Positions 9,511 to 19,425 of a stretch of 64,000 nucleotides of DNA are shown in pieces. The stretch lies in assembly GCA_017521605.1 (NCBI GenBank), contig JAFXCD010000045.1, positions 248,001 to 312,000 on the forward strand, read 5' to 3'. The DNA is from Lachnospiraceae bacterium (GTDB taxonomy: Bacteria; Bacillota; Clostridia; Lachnospirales; Lachnospiraceae). The first letter of the stretch is position 1, and every line of letters begins with the position of its first letter. The position numbers and the translations under genes are program-made. A model generated the notes under the pieces. It did not search any database. It saw only the letters and a list, made by a program, of their open reading frames with translations, and was not told the DNA's origin.

Positions 9511-10422
9511 ATGATACGTTTAAATGCTGACTGTATTAATTGTATATTAAAGAGATATTTAAGTCGCATACCTGAAAATCTTACTGAAATAGAACGCTTG
9601 GAATATATTCAAATGATATGTAAAAAAATTTCAAGTGCTTCAAAAGAAGAAGGTGCACCTGTTCTTATAGAAGCTATTAAGCAGGAAATGAAGGAAAAGT
9701 ATCAGATTCATGAGGATTTCACCGAAGAAAAGCATTATTTCAATAATATGCTACTTGAAAAAGAAATAGAAATAGAGACGCTTATCAGAAATGCCATAGA
9801 CCCTTTTAAGCATGCACTAAAATATTCCATGACAGGCAATTATATTGATTTTGGCTCAATGAACGTTGTTGATGAAGATTATCTGCAAAAGTTACTTGAT
9901 ACAGTTGAAGAACGTCCGATTTCTGATGAAATTTACAAAGAATTTTGTCTGGATCTGAATAGTGCAAAAGAGATGGTTTTTTTGACAGATAATTGTGGTG
10001 AAATCGTAATGGATAAGGTATTTATTAAGATGATAAAAGAACGATATCCCGAAATAAATATAACCGTTATTGTTCGTGGTGATGAAACCTTAAATGATGC
10101 AACAATGAAAGATGCAGAAGAAGTGTTTATGACTGATTTGGTCAATGTTATTCATAATGGTAACGCGATAGCCGGAACATGTTTAAGTAAAATATCAGAA
10201 GAAGCATTGAAAAACTTGAACAAAGCGGATGTAATCATTTCGAAGGGTCAGGCAAATTTTGAAACGCTGCGAGGTTGTGGTAAAAATATCTACTATATTT
10301 TTCTTTGTAAATGTGATATGTTTGCTAATAGGTTCGGTGTTGCAAAATATACCGGAATGTTTTTGAATGATAAAGATTATATGAAAATGATGGATGGGAT
10401 AAAAAATGACTCAAACAATTGA
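9511..10422 (+). CDS. DUF89 (ARMT1-like) metal-dependent phosphatase-type protein
   Basis: About 303 residues from ATG 9511, preceded by AAAGGA; an upstream in-frame ATG at 9472 overlaps pepT and adds residues unlike the family. Family features are the N-terminal CINCILKR cysteine pair, the central Asp motif FLTDNCGEIVMDKV, VIVRG and late SKGQANFETL. DUF89 proteins are metal-dependent phosphatases proposed to remove damaged sugar-phosphate metabolites. The specific substrate of this subfamily is unknown. It overlaps miaB by 17 bp. Confidence 0.88.
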   Translation: MIRLNADCINCILKRYLSRIPENLTEIERLEYIQMICKKISSASKEEGAPVLIEAIKQEMKEKYQIHEDFTEEKHYFNNMLLEKEIEIETLIRNAIDPFKHALKYSMTGNYIDFGSMNVVDEDYLQKLLDTVEERPISDEIYKEFCLDLNSAKEMVFLTDNCGEIVMDKVFIKMIKERYPEINITVIVRGDETLNDATMKDAEEVFMTDLVNVIHNGNAIAGTCLSKISEEALKNLNKADVIISKGQANFETLRGCGKNIYYIFLCKCDMFANRFGVAKYTGMFLNDKDYMKMMDGIKNDSNN

Positions 10423-11854
10423 TTTAACAAAATATGATTTAAATTTTCAAGCACCGACCCAAGAACCGGAACGCCAGTATTATTTCATGGCAAAGGCTCA
10501 AAATTATGTTGCGAAGCTGACAGAAGAATTAAAACGTAAACCTACTTGTTGTGTTACTACCTTCGGTTGCCAGATGAACAGCAGGGATAGTGAGAAGCTT
10601 GTAGGTATTCTTGAATTGGTCGGTTATGAAATCGTAGATACTGAGCAGGCTGATTTTGTTATATTTAACACATGTACTGTTCGTGACAATGCTAATCAAC
10701 GTGTTTATGGACGCTTAGGTGCTTTAAAAAGCTACAAAAAGAAACATCCTAACATGAAGGTGGCTCTATGTGGTTGTATGATGCAGGAGCCTACGGTTGT
10801 TAAGAAATTAAAAGACAGTTATCGTTTTGTTGATTTGATTTTTGGTACACACAATATTTATAAATTTGCTGAGCTTTTAGTGGACACATTTGAAAAAAAA
10901 GGTATGATAATTGATATTTGGGAGGATACAGACAAAATCGTGGAAGATTTACCGGTGGAACGTAAATATCCTTTTAAATCAGGTATTAACATAATGTTTG
11001 GCTGTAATAATTTCTGTAGTTATTGTATTGTGCCATATGTAAGAGGTCGAGAGAGAAGCCGAAAACCGGAAGATATTATACGCGAAATTAAAAACCTTGT
11101 TAAAGAAGGTGTGGTTGAAGTTATGCTTTTAGGTCAAAATGTTAATTCTTATGGCAAGAATCTGGAATCACCCATGACATTTGCAGAGCTTCTTCGCGAA
11201 GTGGAAAAAATCGAAGGTTTACAAAGAATTCGTTTTATGACTTCTCATCCTAAGGATTTATCAGATGAACTGATAAAGGTTATGAAAGAGTCTAAGAAAA
11301 TTTGCAGGCATTTGCATTTACCTTTACAGTCAGGTTCAACACGCGTTTTAACAGAAATGAATCGTCGATATACCAAGGAACAATACCTGGCATTAGCAGA
11401 TAAGATCCGTAAGGAAATACCTGATATTTCTTTAACCACAGATATTATAGTTGGTTTTCCCGGAGAAACAACAGAAGACGTAGAAGAAACCATTGATGTA
11501 ATCAAAAAGGTACGTTATGATAATGCGTTTACCTTTATTTATTCTAAGAGAACCGGAACTCCTGCAGCATCTATGGATAACCAGATACCTGAAGAAGTAG
11601 TAAAAGTTAACTTTGATAAAGTATTGAAAACAGTTCAAAACATGGCAAAGGAACAGGTCGGTCGTTTTCAAGGCCAAGTAATGGATGCTTTGGTAGAAGA
11701 AGTGAATGAACAAGAGGCCGGTTTAGTGACAGGTCGACTTTCCAATAATACCATTGTACATTTCCCGGGAGATGTAAATTTGGTAGGAAAAATTGTAAAC
11801 GTAAAATTGGAAGAATGCCATGGATTCTATTATATAGGAAAGATAGTAGAATAG
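10406..11854 (+). CDS. miaB: tRNA-2-methylthio-N6-dimethylallyladenosine synthase
   Basis: Radical-SAM methylthiotransferase adding the ms2 group to i6A37 of tRNA, acting after MiaA (encoded at 19422). 482 residues. The N-terminal UPF0004 domain carries three cluster cysteines (TFGCQMNSRDSEK, FNTCTVRDNA, LCGCMMQ). The radical-SAM motif is GCNNFCSYCIVPYVRGRERSR near residue 197. A C-terminal TRAM domain ends the protein. A roughly 60-residue N-terminal extension before the first domain is common in clostridial MiaB. Start ATG 10406 overlaps the DUF89 gene, implying coupling. Confidence 0.96.
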   Translation: MTQTIDLTKYDLNFQAPTQEPERQYYFMAKAQNYVAKLTEELKRKPTCCVTTFGCQMNSRDSEKLVGILELVGYEIVDTEQADFVIFNTCTVRDNANQRVYGRLGALKSYKKKHPNMKVALCGCMMQEPTVVKKLKDSYRFVDLIFGTHNIYKFAELLVDTFEKKGMIIDIWEDTDKIVEDLPVERKYPFKSGINIMFGCNNFCSYCIVPYVRGRERSRKPEDIIREIKNLVKEGVVEVMLLGQNVNSYGKNLESPMTFAELLREVEKIEGLQRIRFMTSHPKDLSDELIKVMKESKKICRHLHLPLQSGSTRVLTEMNRRYTKEQYLALADKIRKEIPDISLTTDIIVGFPGETTEDVEETIDVIKKVRYDNAFTFIYSKRTGTPAASMDNQIPEEVVKVNFDKVLKTVQNMAKEQVGRFQGQVMDALVEEVNEQEAGLVTGRLSNNTIVHFPGDVNLVGKIVNVKLEECHGFYYIGKIVE

Positions 11855-11863
11855 ACTTAACTT

Positions 11864-11895
11864 AAGGGAAGGATAAAATATCCTTTCCTTTTTTG
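11864..11895 (+). terminator. Terminator after miaB
   Basis: Stem AAGGGAAGGATA / TATCCTTTCCTT (12 bp with one G-U pair) followed by T-run, ten bases after the miaB stop. Confidence 0.88.
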
Positions 11896-12039
11896 TGCAA
11901 TTATTATAAAACAATTTTCAAAAACAGAATAATCTATGGATATCTGCCAATTGTAAAACATGCAAATGAGGCATAATATAAAAAATGTATTAAAAAATAG
12001 TAAAGAAATCTTAACCAAAGAGGATAGCGAGGCAAAAAA

Positions 12040-13692
12040 ATGGATAAGTTAAAACCGAAACTGTTTTCGGTAATGAAAACCTACACAAAGGAACAATTTA
12101 TAAAAGATATTATTGCAGGTATTATAGTGGCAATTATTGCATTACCTTTATCAATTGCATTGGCACTGGCTTCCGGCGTAACACCTGAGAAAGGTATCTA
12201 TACTGCGATTACTGCCGGTTTTGTAATTTCTTTTCTTGGTGGTAGTCGTGTACAGATTTCCGGACCAACAGCAGCCTTTGCAACAATTGTAGCAGGTATT
12301 GTTGCAACCAGCGGCATGGAAGGCTTGATTATTGCCACTTTGATGGCAGGTGTGATATTGATATTAATGGGTGTGTTTCGTTTCGGAAATTTAATTAAAT
12401 TCATTCCTTACACCATAACAACCGGTTTCACTTCCGGTATTGCAATTACTATTTTAGTAGGACAAATCAAGGATTTCCTAGGCCTTACTGTGGTAACACA
12501 AGAACCCTTGATTGAAACAATAGAAAAATTAGAAGCGGTTATCGAGTTTATTGATACCATCAATTGGCAGGCTGTCATTGTTGGTGTGGTATGTCTTGCT
12601 ATTTTGATTGTATGGCCTTATTTCCCGGGATTTTGCAAGAAGATTCCACCTTCTTTAATAACAGTTCTGGTAGGTATCGGTATGGTAAAAGGAATTGGTA
12701 TGAAAGTAAATACTATTGGTGATTTATATGAAATATCAAACAAATTACCCACGCTTTCTATTCCTGCATTTAGTCTTGAAACTGCTAAAAATGTGCTTCC
12801 TGATGCATTTACTATAGCAATTCTGGCTGCCATTGAATCCTTACTGTCCTGTGTGGTGGCAGATAGTATGATTAATTCAAGACATCGTTCCAATATGGAA
12901 TTGGTTGCTCAGGGCGCTGGTAATATTACTTCAGCATTATTTGGAGGCATCCCCGCGACAGGTGCCATTGCCAGAACAGCAGCAAATATAAAAAATGGTG
13001 GGCGTACACCTATTGCCGGCATGGTACATGCGGTTACATTACTTTTGATTTTAGTAGTATTGATGCCATATGCAGCATTAATTCCCATGCCTACCATAGC
13101 AGCCATACTTTTCATGGTAGCATACAATATGTCAGAGTGGAGAAAGTTCCTTCACTTAGTTAAAACAGCACCCAAAAGCGATATCTTAGTGTTAGTAACT
13201 ACCTTTGTATTAACGGTTGTATTTGATTTAGTAGTAGCTATTGAAGTTGGTATCATCATGGCCGCCATTCTTTTCATGAAGCGAATGAGTGATGTGACGG
13301 AAGTAGAAGGCTGGAGGTATATTGATGACGAAGAAGACAAGGATAGCCTGACCTTAAGAAGTGTTCCTCAAAATACACTTGTTTATGAGATGACCGGTCC
13401 CTTATTCTTCGGTGCAGCTGATAAAATATTACATATTGCTATCAAGGATAATACAAATTGCCTGGTACTTCGTATGCGTAGCGTTAATGCAATTGATGCT
13501 ACAGCAATGCATAATTTTGAAACACTTTTAGAAACATGTAAAAAGAAAAACGTTCAATTAATTCTTTCTCATGTAAATGAACAGCCTATGCAGGTTATGA
13601 AAAAGTCCGGTTTCTATGATATGGTAGGCGAAACTAATTTCTGTGTACATATCGATGAAGCATTGGAAAGAGCAAAAGAACTGGATAATTAG
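12040..13692 (+). CDS. SulP-family anion transporter with STAS domain
   Basis: 550-residue inner-membrane permease. An N-terminal sulfate-transporter domain of roughly 11-14 hydrophobic segments runs from about residue 25 to 420 and includes IVAIIALPLSIALALASGV and GTS-like GGSRVQISGPTAAF. A cytoplasmic STAS domain at about 440-545 follows (VLRMRSVNAIDATAMHNFETLLE). SulP proteins carry sulfate, bicarbonate or other anions; the substrate cannot be read here and no sulfate-assimilation genes are adjacent. Single-gene unit between terminators. Weak AGCGAGG ribosome site. Confidence 0.92.
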   Translation: MDKLKPKLFSVMKTYTKEQFIKDIIAGIIVAIIALPLSIALALASGVTPEKGIYTAITAGFVISFLGGSRVQISGPTAAFATIVAGIVATSGMEGLIIATLMAGVILILMGVFRFGNLIKFIPYTITTGFTSGIAITILVGQIKDFLGLTVVTQEPLIETIEKLEAVIEFIDTINWQAVIVGVVCLAILIVWPYFPGFCKKIPPSLITVLVGIGMVKGIGMKVNTIGDLYEISNKLPTLSIPAFSLETAKNVLPDAFTIAILAAIESLLSCVVADSMINSRHRSNMELVAQGAGNITSALFGGIPATGAIARTAANIKNGGRTPIAGMVHAVTLLLILVVLMPYAALIPMPTIAAILFMVAYNMSEWRKFLHLVKTAPKSDILVLVTTFVLTVVFDLVVAIEVGIIMAAILFMKRMSDVTEVEGWRYIDDEEDKDSLTLRSVPQNTLVYEMTGPLFFGAADKILHIAIKDNTNCLVLRMRSVNAIDATAMHNFETLLETCKKKNVQLILSHVNEQPMQVMKKSGFYDMVGETNFCVHIDEALERAKELDN

Positions 13693-13782
13693 CAATAGTT
13701 GATAATCAAGAGACATTCTTATGAAATATTTAAACAGATAACAAATTAGTAATTATTGAAGATATGTAATATTTAATTATCC

Positions 13783-13865
13783 ATAGTGGTAGTCAAAGAT
13801 TTACAACCACTATATTTTGTGGTAATATAAAAGCGGATGCACTTTATGTGTGTCCGTTTTGTGTG
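13783..13865 (+). terminator. Two tandem hairpins between SulP gene and mutS
   Basis: Hairpin 1: ATAGTGGT / ACCACTAT (13783-13790 with 13806-13813). Hairpin 2: 13-bp stem with G-U pairs, 13830-13842 with 13848-13860, ending in TTTT. The second is a credible Rho-independent terminator of the transporter; the first may be a companion. Confidence 0.65.
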
Positions 13866-13893
13866 TTTAAAAATGTAAAGCGAGGAACAAAAT

Positions 13894-15762
13894 GTGGCAG
13901 AATTAACCCCTATGATGCAAAAATATATGGAGACCAAGAAGGAATATCCCGATTGTATTCTTTTTTATCGCCTTGGAGATTTCTATGAAATGTTTTTTGA
14001 TGATGCACTAACTGCATCTAAAGAGCTTGAGATTACTCTCACCGGTAAATCTTGTGGCCTTGAAGAGCGTGCTCCTATGTGTGGTGTGCCTTATCATGCA
14101 GTTGAGGGTTATCTGAACAAACTGGTAACCAAAGGGTATAAAGTAGCAATTTGTGAGCAGGTAGAGGATCCCAAGCAGGCCAAGGGACTTGTAAAGCGTG
14201 AAGTAACCCGAATTGTTACTCCGGGTACCAATTTAAATATGCAGGCACTGGAAGCCACCAAGAATAATTATATTATGTGCATCACCTATACGCCAACAAA
14301 AATTGGTTTAGCAGCCGCAGATGTAACCACAGGCGATTTTTATACTACGGAGGTTGAGGATGGACGCAGACTTATGGATGAGCTGATGAAGTATTCTCCT
14401 TCTGAAATTATTTGTAATGATGCTTTTTATGTGAGTGGTTTTGATATTGCAGATCTTCGTAATCGTTTACAAATGGCCATTTCGACCATAGAATCCTATT
14501 ATTTTGATGATGAAGGTTGCGAAAAGTGTATTATGCGTCACTTTGGCGTAAAGAGTCTCATTGGTTTGGGTCTGGAGGACTTTCCGGTTGGAACCATTGC
14601 TGCCGGTGCATTACTTCAATACTTATTAGATACACAGAAAAATGATTTGGTACATATTAATCATATTCAATCTTATCTTACCAGCAAATACATGCTCTTA
14701 GACAGTTCCACAAGACGTAATCTGGAGCTTTGTGAGACCTTAAGAGAGAAACAGAAGCGTGGTTCACTACTTTGGGTACTTGATAAAACCAAAACAGCCA
14801 TGGGTGCACGTACTTTACGTAACTATATTGAACAACCATTATTAAATAAGGCTGATATGGAGGCGCGTTTAGATGCGGTGGATGAACTTTCCAAAGATTC
14901 TGTATCCCGTGATGAAATTCGAGAATATCTAAATCCTATTTATGATTTGGAACGTTTGTTGAGTAAGGTAACCTATAAAACAGCCAATCCCAGAGATTTA
15001 ATTGCTTTCCGTAATTCTTTAGAGATGCTGCCCCATATTAAAACCGTATTAAGAAGCTTCCAAAAAGAACTTCTAACCGGTATTTATGAAGATATGGAAA
15101 GTCTTGACGATATTTATGCTCTTATAGATGCAGCTATTGAAGAAGAACCACCTCTTTTGGTGCGTGAAGGGGGTATCATAAAGGATGGTTTCAATGAAGA
15201 TATCGATATGCTTCGTAATGCTAAGTGTGACGGTAAACAGTGGTTAGCTCAATTGGAAGAGGAAGATAGAGAACGTACCGGTATTAAAAATCTGAAGATT
15301 AAGTACAATAAGGTATTTGGCTACTATTTTGAGGTAACCAATTCCTTTAAGGATATGGTTCCGGAAGATTATATACGTAAACAGACCCTTGCTAATGCAG
15401 AGCGATATACCACTCCTAAGTTGAAAGAAATGGAAGATACCATCTTAAATGCAGAGGAAAAGCTTTATACTTTAGAATATGATATGTTCTGTGAAATTCG
15501 CGATATCGTTGCAGCACAATTGGAACGAATTCAACGCACAGCCAAAGCTATAGCAAGATTGGATGTTTTTGCCTCCCTTTCTTATGTAGCAGAACGCAAT
15601 CATTACGTACGTCCAAAATTAAACGAGAAGGGCATCATTGATATTAAGGATGGGCGTCATCCTGTTGTGGAGCTTATGATAGATCACGATATGTTTATTG
15701 CCAACGATACCATGCTGGATAGTAATAATCATTTAATTTCGGTAATCACACAGATACTATGA
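13894..15762 (+). CDS. MutS N-terminal part (mismatch-binding, connector, lever and clamp)
   Basis: 622 residues from GTG 13894, with GCGAGGAA upstream; an ATG three bases earlier is out of frame and stops at once. Contains the mismatch-wedge motif GDFYEMFF (Phe30-Tyr-Glu32), connector, lever and clamp regions, and the start of the ATPase domain up to [10 protein letters not shown], where TGA 15760-15762 ends it. It lacks the Walker A glycine, so this fragment alone should not hydrolyse ATP. The stop is one base from the ATG of the second half. Confidence 0.8.
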   Translation: MAELTPMMQKYMETKKEYPDCILFYRLGDFYEMFFDDALTASKELEITLTGKSCGLEERAPMCGVPYHAVEGYLNKLVTKGYKVAICEQVEDPKQAKGLVKREVTRIVTPGTNLNMQALEATKNNYIMCITYTPTKIGLAAADVTTGDFYTTEVEDGRRLMDELMKYSPSEIICNDAFYVSGFDIADLRNRLQMAISTIESYYFDDEGCEKCIMRHFGVKSLIGLGLEDFPVGTIAAGALLQYLLDTQKNDLVHINHIQSYLTSKYMLLDSSTRRNLELCETLREKQKRGSLLWVLDKTKTAMGARTLRNYIEQPLLNKADMEARLDAVDELSKDSVSRDEIREYLNPIYDLERLLSKVTYKTANPRDLIAFRNSLEMLPHIKTVLRSFQKELLTGIYEDMESLDDIYALIDAAIEEEPPLLVREGGIIKDGFNEDIDMLRNAKCDGKQWLAQLEEEDRERTGIKNLKIKYNKVFGYYFEVTNSFKDMVPEDYIRKQTLANAERYTTPKLKEMEDTILNAEEKLYTLEYDMFCEIRDIVAAQLERIQRTAKAIARLDVFASLSYVAERNHYVRPKLNEKGIIDIKDGRHPVVELMIDHDMFIANDTMLDSNNHLISVITQIL

Positions 15763-15763
15763 C

Positions 15764-16549
15764 ATGGCCGGTAAATCCACCTATATGCGTCAAAGTGCAC
15801 TGATTGTTTTAATGGCACAGCTTGGTAGTTTTGTACCTGCAAAGAGTGCTAATATCGGCATTGTGGATCGCATTTTTACTCGTGTGGGTGCCTCTGATGA
15901 TTTGGCTAGTGGGCAGTCTACCTTTATGGTGGAAATGAATGAAGTTGCCAATATTTTACGCAATGCCACATCAAACAGCTTATTAATTTTGGACGAAATC
16001 GGAAGAGGTACTTCTACCTTTGATGGATTGAGTATTGCATGGGCAGTCATTGAACATATCAGTAACAAAAAACTTCTGGGTGCGAAGACTTTATTTGCTA
16101 CTCACTATCATGAGCTTACGGAGTTGGAAGGTAAGATTAATAATGTGAATAATTACTGTATTGCAGTTAAAGAATGTGGTGATGATATTGTTTTCCTTCG
16201 TAAGATTATAAAAGGCGGTGCAGACAGAAGTTACGGTATTCAGGTAGCTAAGCTGGCAGGAGTGCCGGATATGGTTATAAACCGTGCCAAAGAAATTGTA
16301 GAACAGCTTACTGATAACGATATTATTGAAAAAGTACAAAGTATTACAATAGATGTAAAGAATGATACAAAGGCAAAGAAACAACCGAAATATGATGAGG
16401 TTGACTTGGCTCAGATGTCTTTATTTGATACAGTCACAGATGAGGATGTGCTAAAAGAACTGGAAGAATTGGAGATTTCAACCATGACTCCATTGGATGC
16501 TATGAATACACTATATCGATTACAAAATAAACTGAAGAATCGGTGGTAG
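15764..16549 (+). CDS. MutS C-terminal ATPase part
   Basis: 261 residues beginning [11 protein letters not shown], the second half of the MutS P-loop. Contains [16 protein letters not shown] (Walker B and dimer signature), the [11 protein letters not shown] switch and the helix-turn-helix dimerisation tail. No Shine-Dalgarno is visible before ATG 15764, but the TGA-C-ATG junction would allow reinitiation by ribosomes ending the upstream half. Whether a two-chain MutS could be functional is an open question; the conserved Gly-Pro-Asn is missing from both pieces. Confidence 0.75.
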   Translation: MAGKSTYMRQSALIVLMAQLGSFVPAKSANIGIVDRIFTRVGASDDLASGQSTFMVEMNEVANILRNATSNSLLILDEIGRGTSTFDGLSIAWAVIEHISNKKLLGAKTLFATHYHELTELEGKINNVNNYCIAVKECGDDIVFLRKIIKGGADRSYGIQVAKLAGVPDMVINRAKEIVEQLTDNDIIEKVQSITIDVKNDTKAKKQPKYDEVDLAQMSLFDTVTDEDVLKELEELEISTMTPLDAMNTLYRLQNKLKNRW

Positions 16550-16581
16550 GAAACAATTAATTTAATGAGGTGGAACTAAAT

Positions 16582-16629
16582 ATGATATGTACATTTTGTG
16601 GCGAGGAAATGATTAAGGGGCAAATTTAA
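16582..16629 (+). pseudogene. Remnant of a small CxxC zinc-ribbon gene
   Basis: A GAGGTGG ribosome site precedes ATG 16582, which opens a 15-codon frame MICTFCGEEMIKGQI and then stops. The CxFCGxxM-KG opening matches the start of small clostridial zinc-ribbon proteins (DUF6487-like). The second Cys pair and the rest are absent, so this is probably the 5' stub of a decayed gene. Confidence 0.45.
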
Positions 16630-16900
16630 CCCGGAACATTTCTTGACAAATTTATTTTAAAACAAGTGAATTATGACAGCGTAATTTTTTGTCGGAAGGT
16701 GAAGAAAAGAAAATTCTCCCCCAAAATACAGATGCAGGAAGACTTCCAATATGAACCAACTACAGAAGAAGAGATAGAAATCAAGGAAAGTTTGAAGAGC
16801 GCATGGGTTGTTCTATTTATGATGTGTTACCTGATATCGGCAGAACCACACTGTTGTCACCACCACCATGGAAACCACCTGTGAAGTAAGAGAGTATATT
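16630..16900 (+). other. Decayed intergenic region between mutS and mutL
   Basis: Contains a 72-codon open frame at 16666-16884 whose product ends in an odd His-rich tail (C-C-H-H-H-H-G). A different frame over 16790-16877 reads as smoother protein (EERMGCSIYDVLPDIGRTTL). The change of plausible frame, lack of a ribosome site before 16666 and the stub just upstream all suggest degraded coding DNA. I do not recognise either translation and do not call a functional gene. Confidence 0.45.
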
Positions 16901-17317
16901 ATGAAGGATAAAATAATAATTCAAAGATGTACCTTAGAAAACGCCCCGAAATTAGCTTTACTCAACAAACAATTAATTGATGATGAGAAAAGTAACAATA
17001 CAATGTCAATTAGCGAACTGGAAGAACGGATGCGAGGTTTTATCCTTTCAGAATATGATGCTTACTTTTTCAAAGTTCAGGACAATATTGTGGGGTACGC
17101 CTTAGTGAAGAATACATGTAGTCCATTGTATTTAAGACAGTTCTTGATTGATAAGAATTATAGGAAGCTGCACTATGGTACCATTGCATTCCATACGTTA
17201 TTAGAATTTTTAGATGTTAATACAATGGATATTGAAGTACTGCCATGGAATGAACCCGGAATTCGCTTTTGGGAAAGCCTTGGTTTTCGAGAAATTAGTA
17301 AATATATGAGGTTGTAA
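16901..17317 (+). CDS. GNAT-family N-acetyltransferase
   Basis: 138 residues from ATG 16901, preceded by a weak AGAGAG. An upstream in-frame ATG at 16868 lies in the decayed region. GNAT features: N-terminal IIIQRCTLENAPKLALLNKQL, the acetyl-CoA-binding strand and turn LRQFLIDKNYRKLHYGTIAFHTL (pattern R-x-x-x-x-G, slightly divergent), and the C-terminal WNEPGIRFWESLGFREI signature. Substrate unknown. Its position between mutS and mutL is unusual and, with the remnants beside it, suggests an insertion of accessory DNA. Confidence 0.8.
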   Translation: MKDKIIIQRCTLENAPKLALLNKQLIDDEKSNNTMSISELEERMRGFILSEYDAYFFKVQDNIVGYALVKNTCSPLYLRQFLIDKNYRKLHYGTIAFHTLLEFLDVNTMDIEVLPWNEPGIRFWESLGFREISKYMRL

Positions 17318-17451
17318 GATAATGGTATATCGCTTTGCATACATTAACGATTTAGATTTATTAATTCAATTACGATACCATAAAGGATAATTTCTATTCA
17401 TTGATACTAAATACATTATAATTAAGCTGATTAATTCAGAAAGGAACCCAC

Positions 17452-19425
17452 ATGAGTCAGATACATGTTTTAGACGCAGAAACAATTGATAAGATAGCCG
17501 CCGGTGAGGTGGTGGAGCGGCCTGCCAGCGTGGTAAAAGAGCTGGTGGAGAATGCCATTGATGCAGGTGCTACATCAATTACCGTTGAAATCAAAGATGG
17601 CGGTATCAGTTTTATGCGTATTACGGATAACGGTTCCGGTATCCCTAAGGACCAGATTCGTACAGCTTTTTTGCGTCATGCCACAAGTAAGATTGAATCG
17701 GCAGAGGACTTGAGTCGTATTGTATCTTTGGGTTTCCGTGGTGAGGCTTTATCCAGCATTTCTGCAGTTTCTCAGGTAGAGCTGGTAACCAAAACAAACG
17801 ACAATCTTATCGGTACCCGTGTGATTATTGAAGGTGGTGTAGAGAAAGCATTTGAGGAAGTAGGCGCCCCAAATGGTACTACTTTTCTGATTCGAAATCT
17901 TTTCTTCAACACGCCGGTACGTCGAAAATTTTTAAAGCAACCAGCAACAGAAGGTGGATATGTGGCAGATTTGATGGAGCATTTGGCACTCTCCAGACCG
18001 GACATTTCTTTTAAATTTATGATGGGAAGTCAGACTAAATTCTACACCTCCGGTAATGGCGAACTGAAGGAAGTTATTTACCGTATTTATGGCAAGGATG
18101 TTGCGGCTAATTTAATACCAATCGACTTTGTGGAAAATGGTTTTCAGATAAAAGGGTATTTGGGTAGTCCGGCTTTAGTGCGTTCCAGCAGGAATCATGA
18201 AATATATTTCTTAAATGGACGTTTTATTCGTAGCTCCGTATTATCCAAAGCAATCGAAGAAGGATACAAAGAGTACTTGATGCAACATAAGTTTCCCTTA
18301 TGCGTGTTACATATGAATGTAGAAGACAAGTCACAGGTAGATGTGAATGTCCATCCTACTAAAATGGAAGTACGCTTCTCTAATGGTCCTGCTGTGTATA
18401 ATTTAATTATTCAAGCAATTCGAAATACTTTAAAATGTAAAGAGATGATACCGGAAACCATTTTACCAGAAGCAAAAGTGCCCGTTAAGAAAGAAGTTAC
18501 CTATACAGAAGTTAACATGCCCGGCATGCCTGCCAGACCAGCAGGTAAAACTGTGACTGAAACAGTCAATTCGCCCAAAAGTCCTAATTTTAATAACAAA
18601 GAATATTATGACTCATCACAATCAAATACTCAGGGGAGTCCAATTGGTTTAGAAGAGCTGAGAATCATGTCTGATATGCTGGAAAGTACCAAGAAGGATA
18701 CATCTAAGCTTTCGGCACCGGAACCCTTTGAAACACAACGCACCCAAGCCTTCAAGGTAATGGAAGAAGTTCGTTATCAGGTAGATCGTAATAAAATGAC
18801 AGATTTTAAGCAGGAAACTCTCTTTGAAACAAAGGTGATTTCACAAGAAAATCGGTCAAAATATCAGATTATCGGTCAGGTTTTTGATACCTATTGGATG
18901 GTGCAGTTTGAAGATAAATTGTATATTATTGATCAACATGCAGCTCATGAAAAGGTGAAGTATGAGCGTTTTATGAAGCAATATCATGAAAAAAACATTG
19001 TAACACAGAATCTCATGCCGCCTATCATTGTAAGCCTGACCGGAAAAGAAGAGACCATTCTTAAGGAATATAGTGAGTTATTCTCTAATCTGGGCTTTGA
19101 AATTGAGGAATTTGGCGGAGATGAGTATGCTCTCCGTGCTGTTCCTGTAGATTTATATGGATGTAATGAAAGACAAATGTTTTTGGAAGTATTGGATGAA
19201 TTATCCGATATGGGTCCCAGAGAGAGCCTTAAGGTAGTGGAAGAAAAGATTGCCTCCATGTCCTGCAAAGCAGCAGTAAAAGGAAATAATCGAATCAGCC
19301 GTGAGGAGGCTGAAAAACTGATAGATGAACTGTTAACTTTGGAGAATCCTTATAATTGCCCTCATGGGCGTCCCACAATCATAACCATGAGTAAATATGA
19401 AATGGAGAAACGATTTAAACGATGA
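17452..19425 (+). CDS. mutL: DNA mismatch repair protein MutL
   Basis: 657 residues. The N-terminal GHKL ATPase has VKELVENAIDAGA, DNGSGIP and GFRGEALSSI. A variable linker spans about 335-465. The C-terminal domain contains DQHAAHEKVKYE near residue 490, the DQHA-x2-E-x4-E metal-binding endonuclease motif of MutL proteins from bacteria lacking MutH. It should therefore nick DNA as instructed by MutS, whose gene upstream is broken. A ribosome site (AAAGGAA) precedes ATG. It overlaps miaA by 4 bp. Confidence 0.96.
   Translation: MSQIHVLDAETIDKIAAGEVVERPASVVKELVENAIDAGATSITVEIKDGGISFMRITDNGSGIPKDQIRTAFLRHATSKIESAEDLSRIVSLGFRGEALSSISAVSQVELVTKTNDNLIGTRVIIEGGVEKAFEEVGAPNGTTFLIRNLFFNTPVRRKFLKQPATEGGYVADLMEHLALSRPDISFKFMMGSQTKFYTSGNGELKEVIYRIYGKDVAANLIPIDFVENGFQIKGYLGSPALVRSSRNHEIYFLNGRFIRSSVLSKAIEEGYKEYLMQHKFPLCVLHMNVEDKSQVDVNVHPTKMEVRFSNGPAVYNLIIQAIRNTLKCKEMIPETILPEAKVPVKKEVTYTEVNMPGMPARPAGKTVTETVNSPKSPNFNNKEYYDSSQSNTQGSPIGLEELRIMSDMLESTKKDTSKLSAPEPFETQRTQAFKVMEEVRYQVDRNKMTDFKQETLFETKVISQENRSKYQIIGQVFDTYWMVQFEDKLYIIDQHAAHEKVKYERFMKQYHEKNIVTQNLMPPIIVSLTGKEETILKEYSELFSNLGFEIEEFGGDEYALRAVPVDLYGCNERQMFLEVLDELSDMGPRESLKVVEEKIASMSCKAAVKGNNRISREEAEKLIDELLTLENPYNCPHGRPTIITMSKYEMEKRFKR

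Larger units (their letters stand above)
13894..16549 (+). pseudogene. mutS: mutS, reading frame broken within the Walker A loop
   Basis: DNA mismatch-recognition ATPase gene. Both halves are full and well conserved, but the frame shifts at about 15750-15763. After the codons for S-V-I-T the expected Gly-Pro-Asn of the GPNMAGKST loop is replaced by 13 nt (15751-15763) that introduce a TGA, and the sequence resumes in another frame at Met-Ala-Gly-Lys-Ser-Thr. This is a net +4 nt relative to a nine-base Gly-Pro-Asn stretch. No other lesion is visible in about 880 codons, so the break is recent, an assembly error, or tolerated. Together with mutL downstream it would form the methyl-independent mismatch repair pathway. 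Confidence 0.85.

Noticed and set aside
16666-16884. Functional metal-binding protein with a His-rich tail
   Set aside because: No ribosome site, odd composition, change of plausible frame within it and an adjacent gene stub point to decay.
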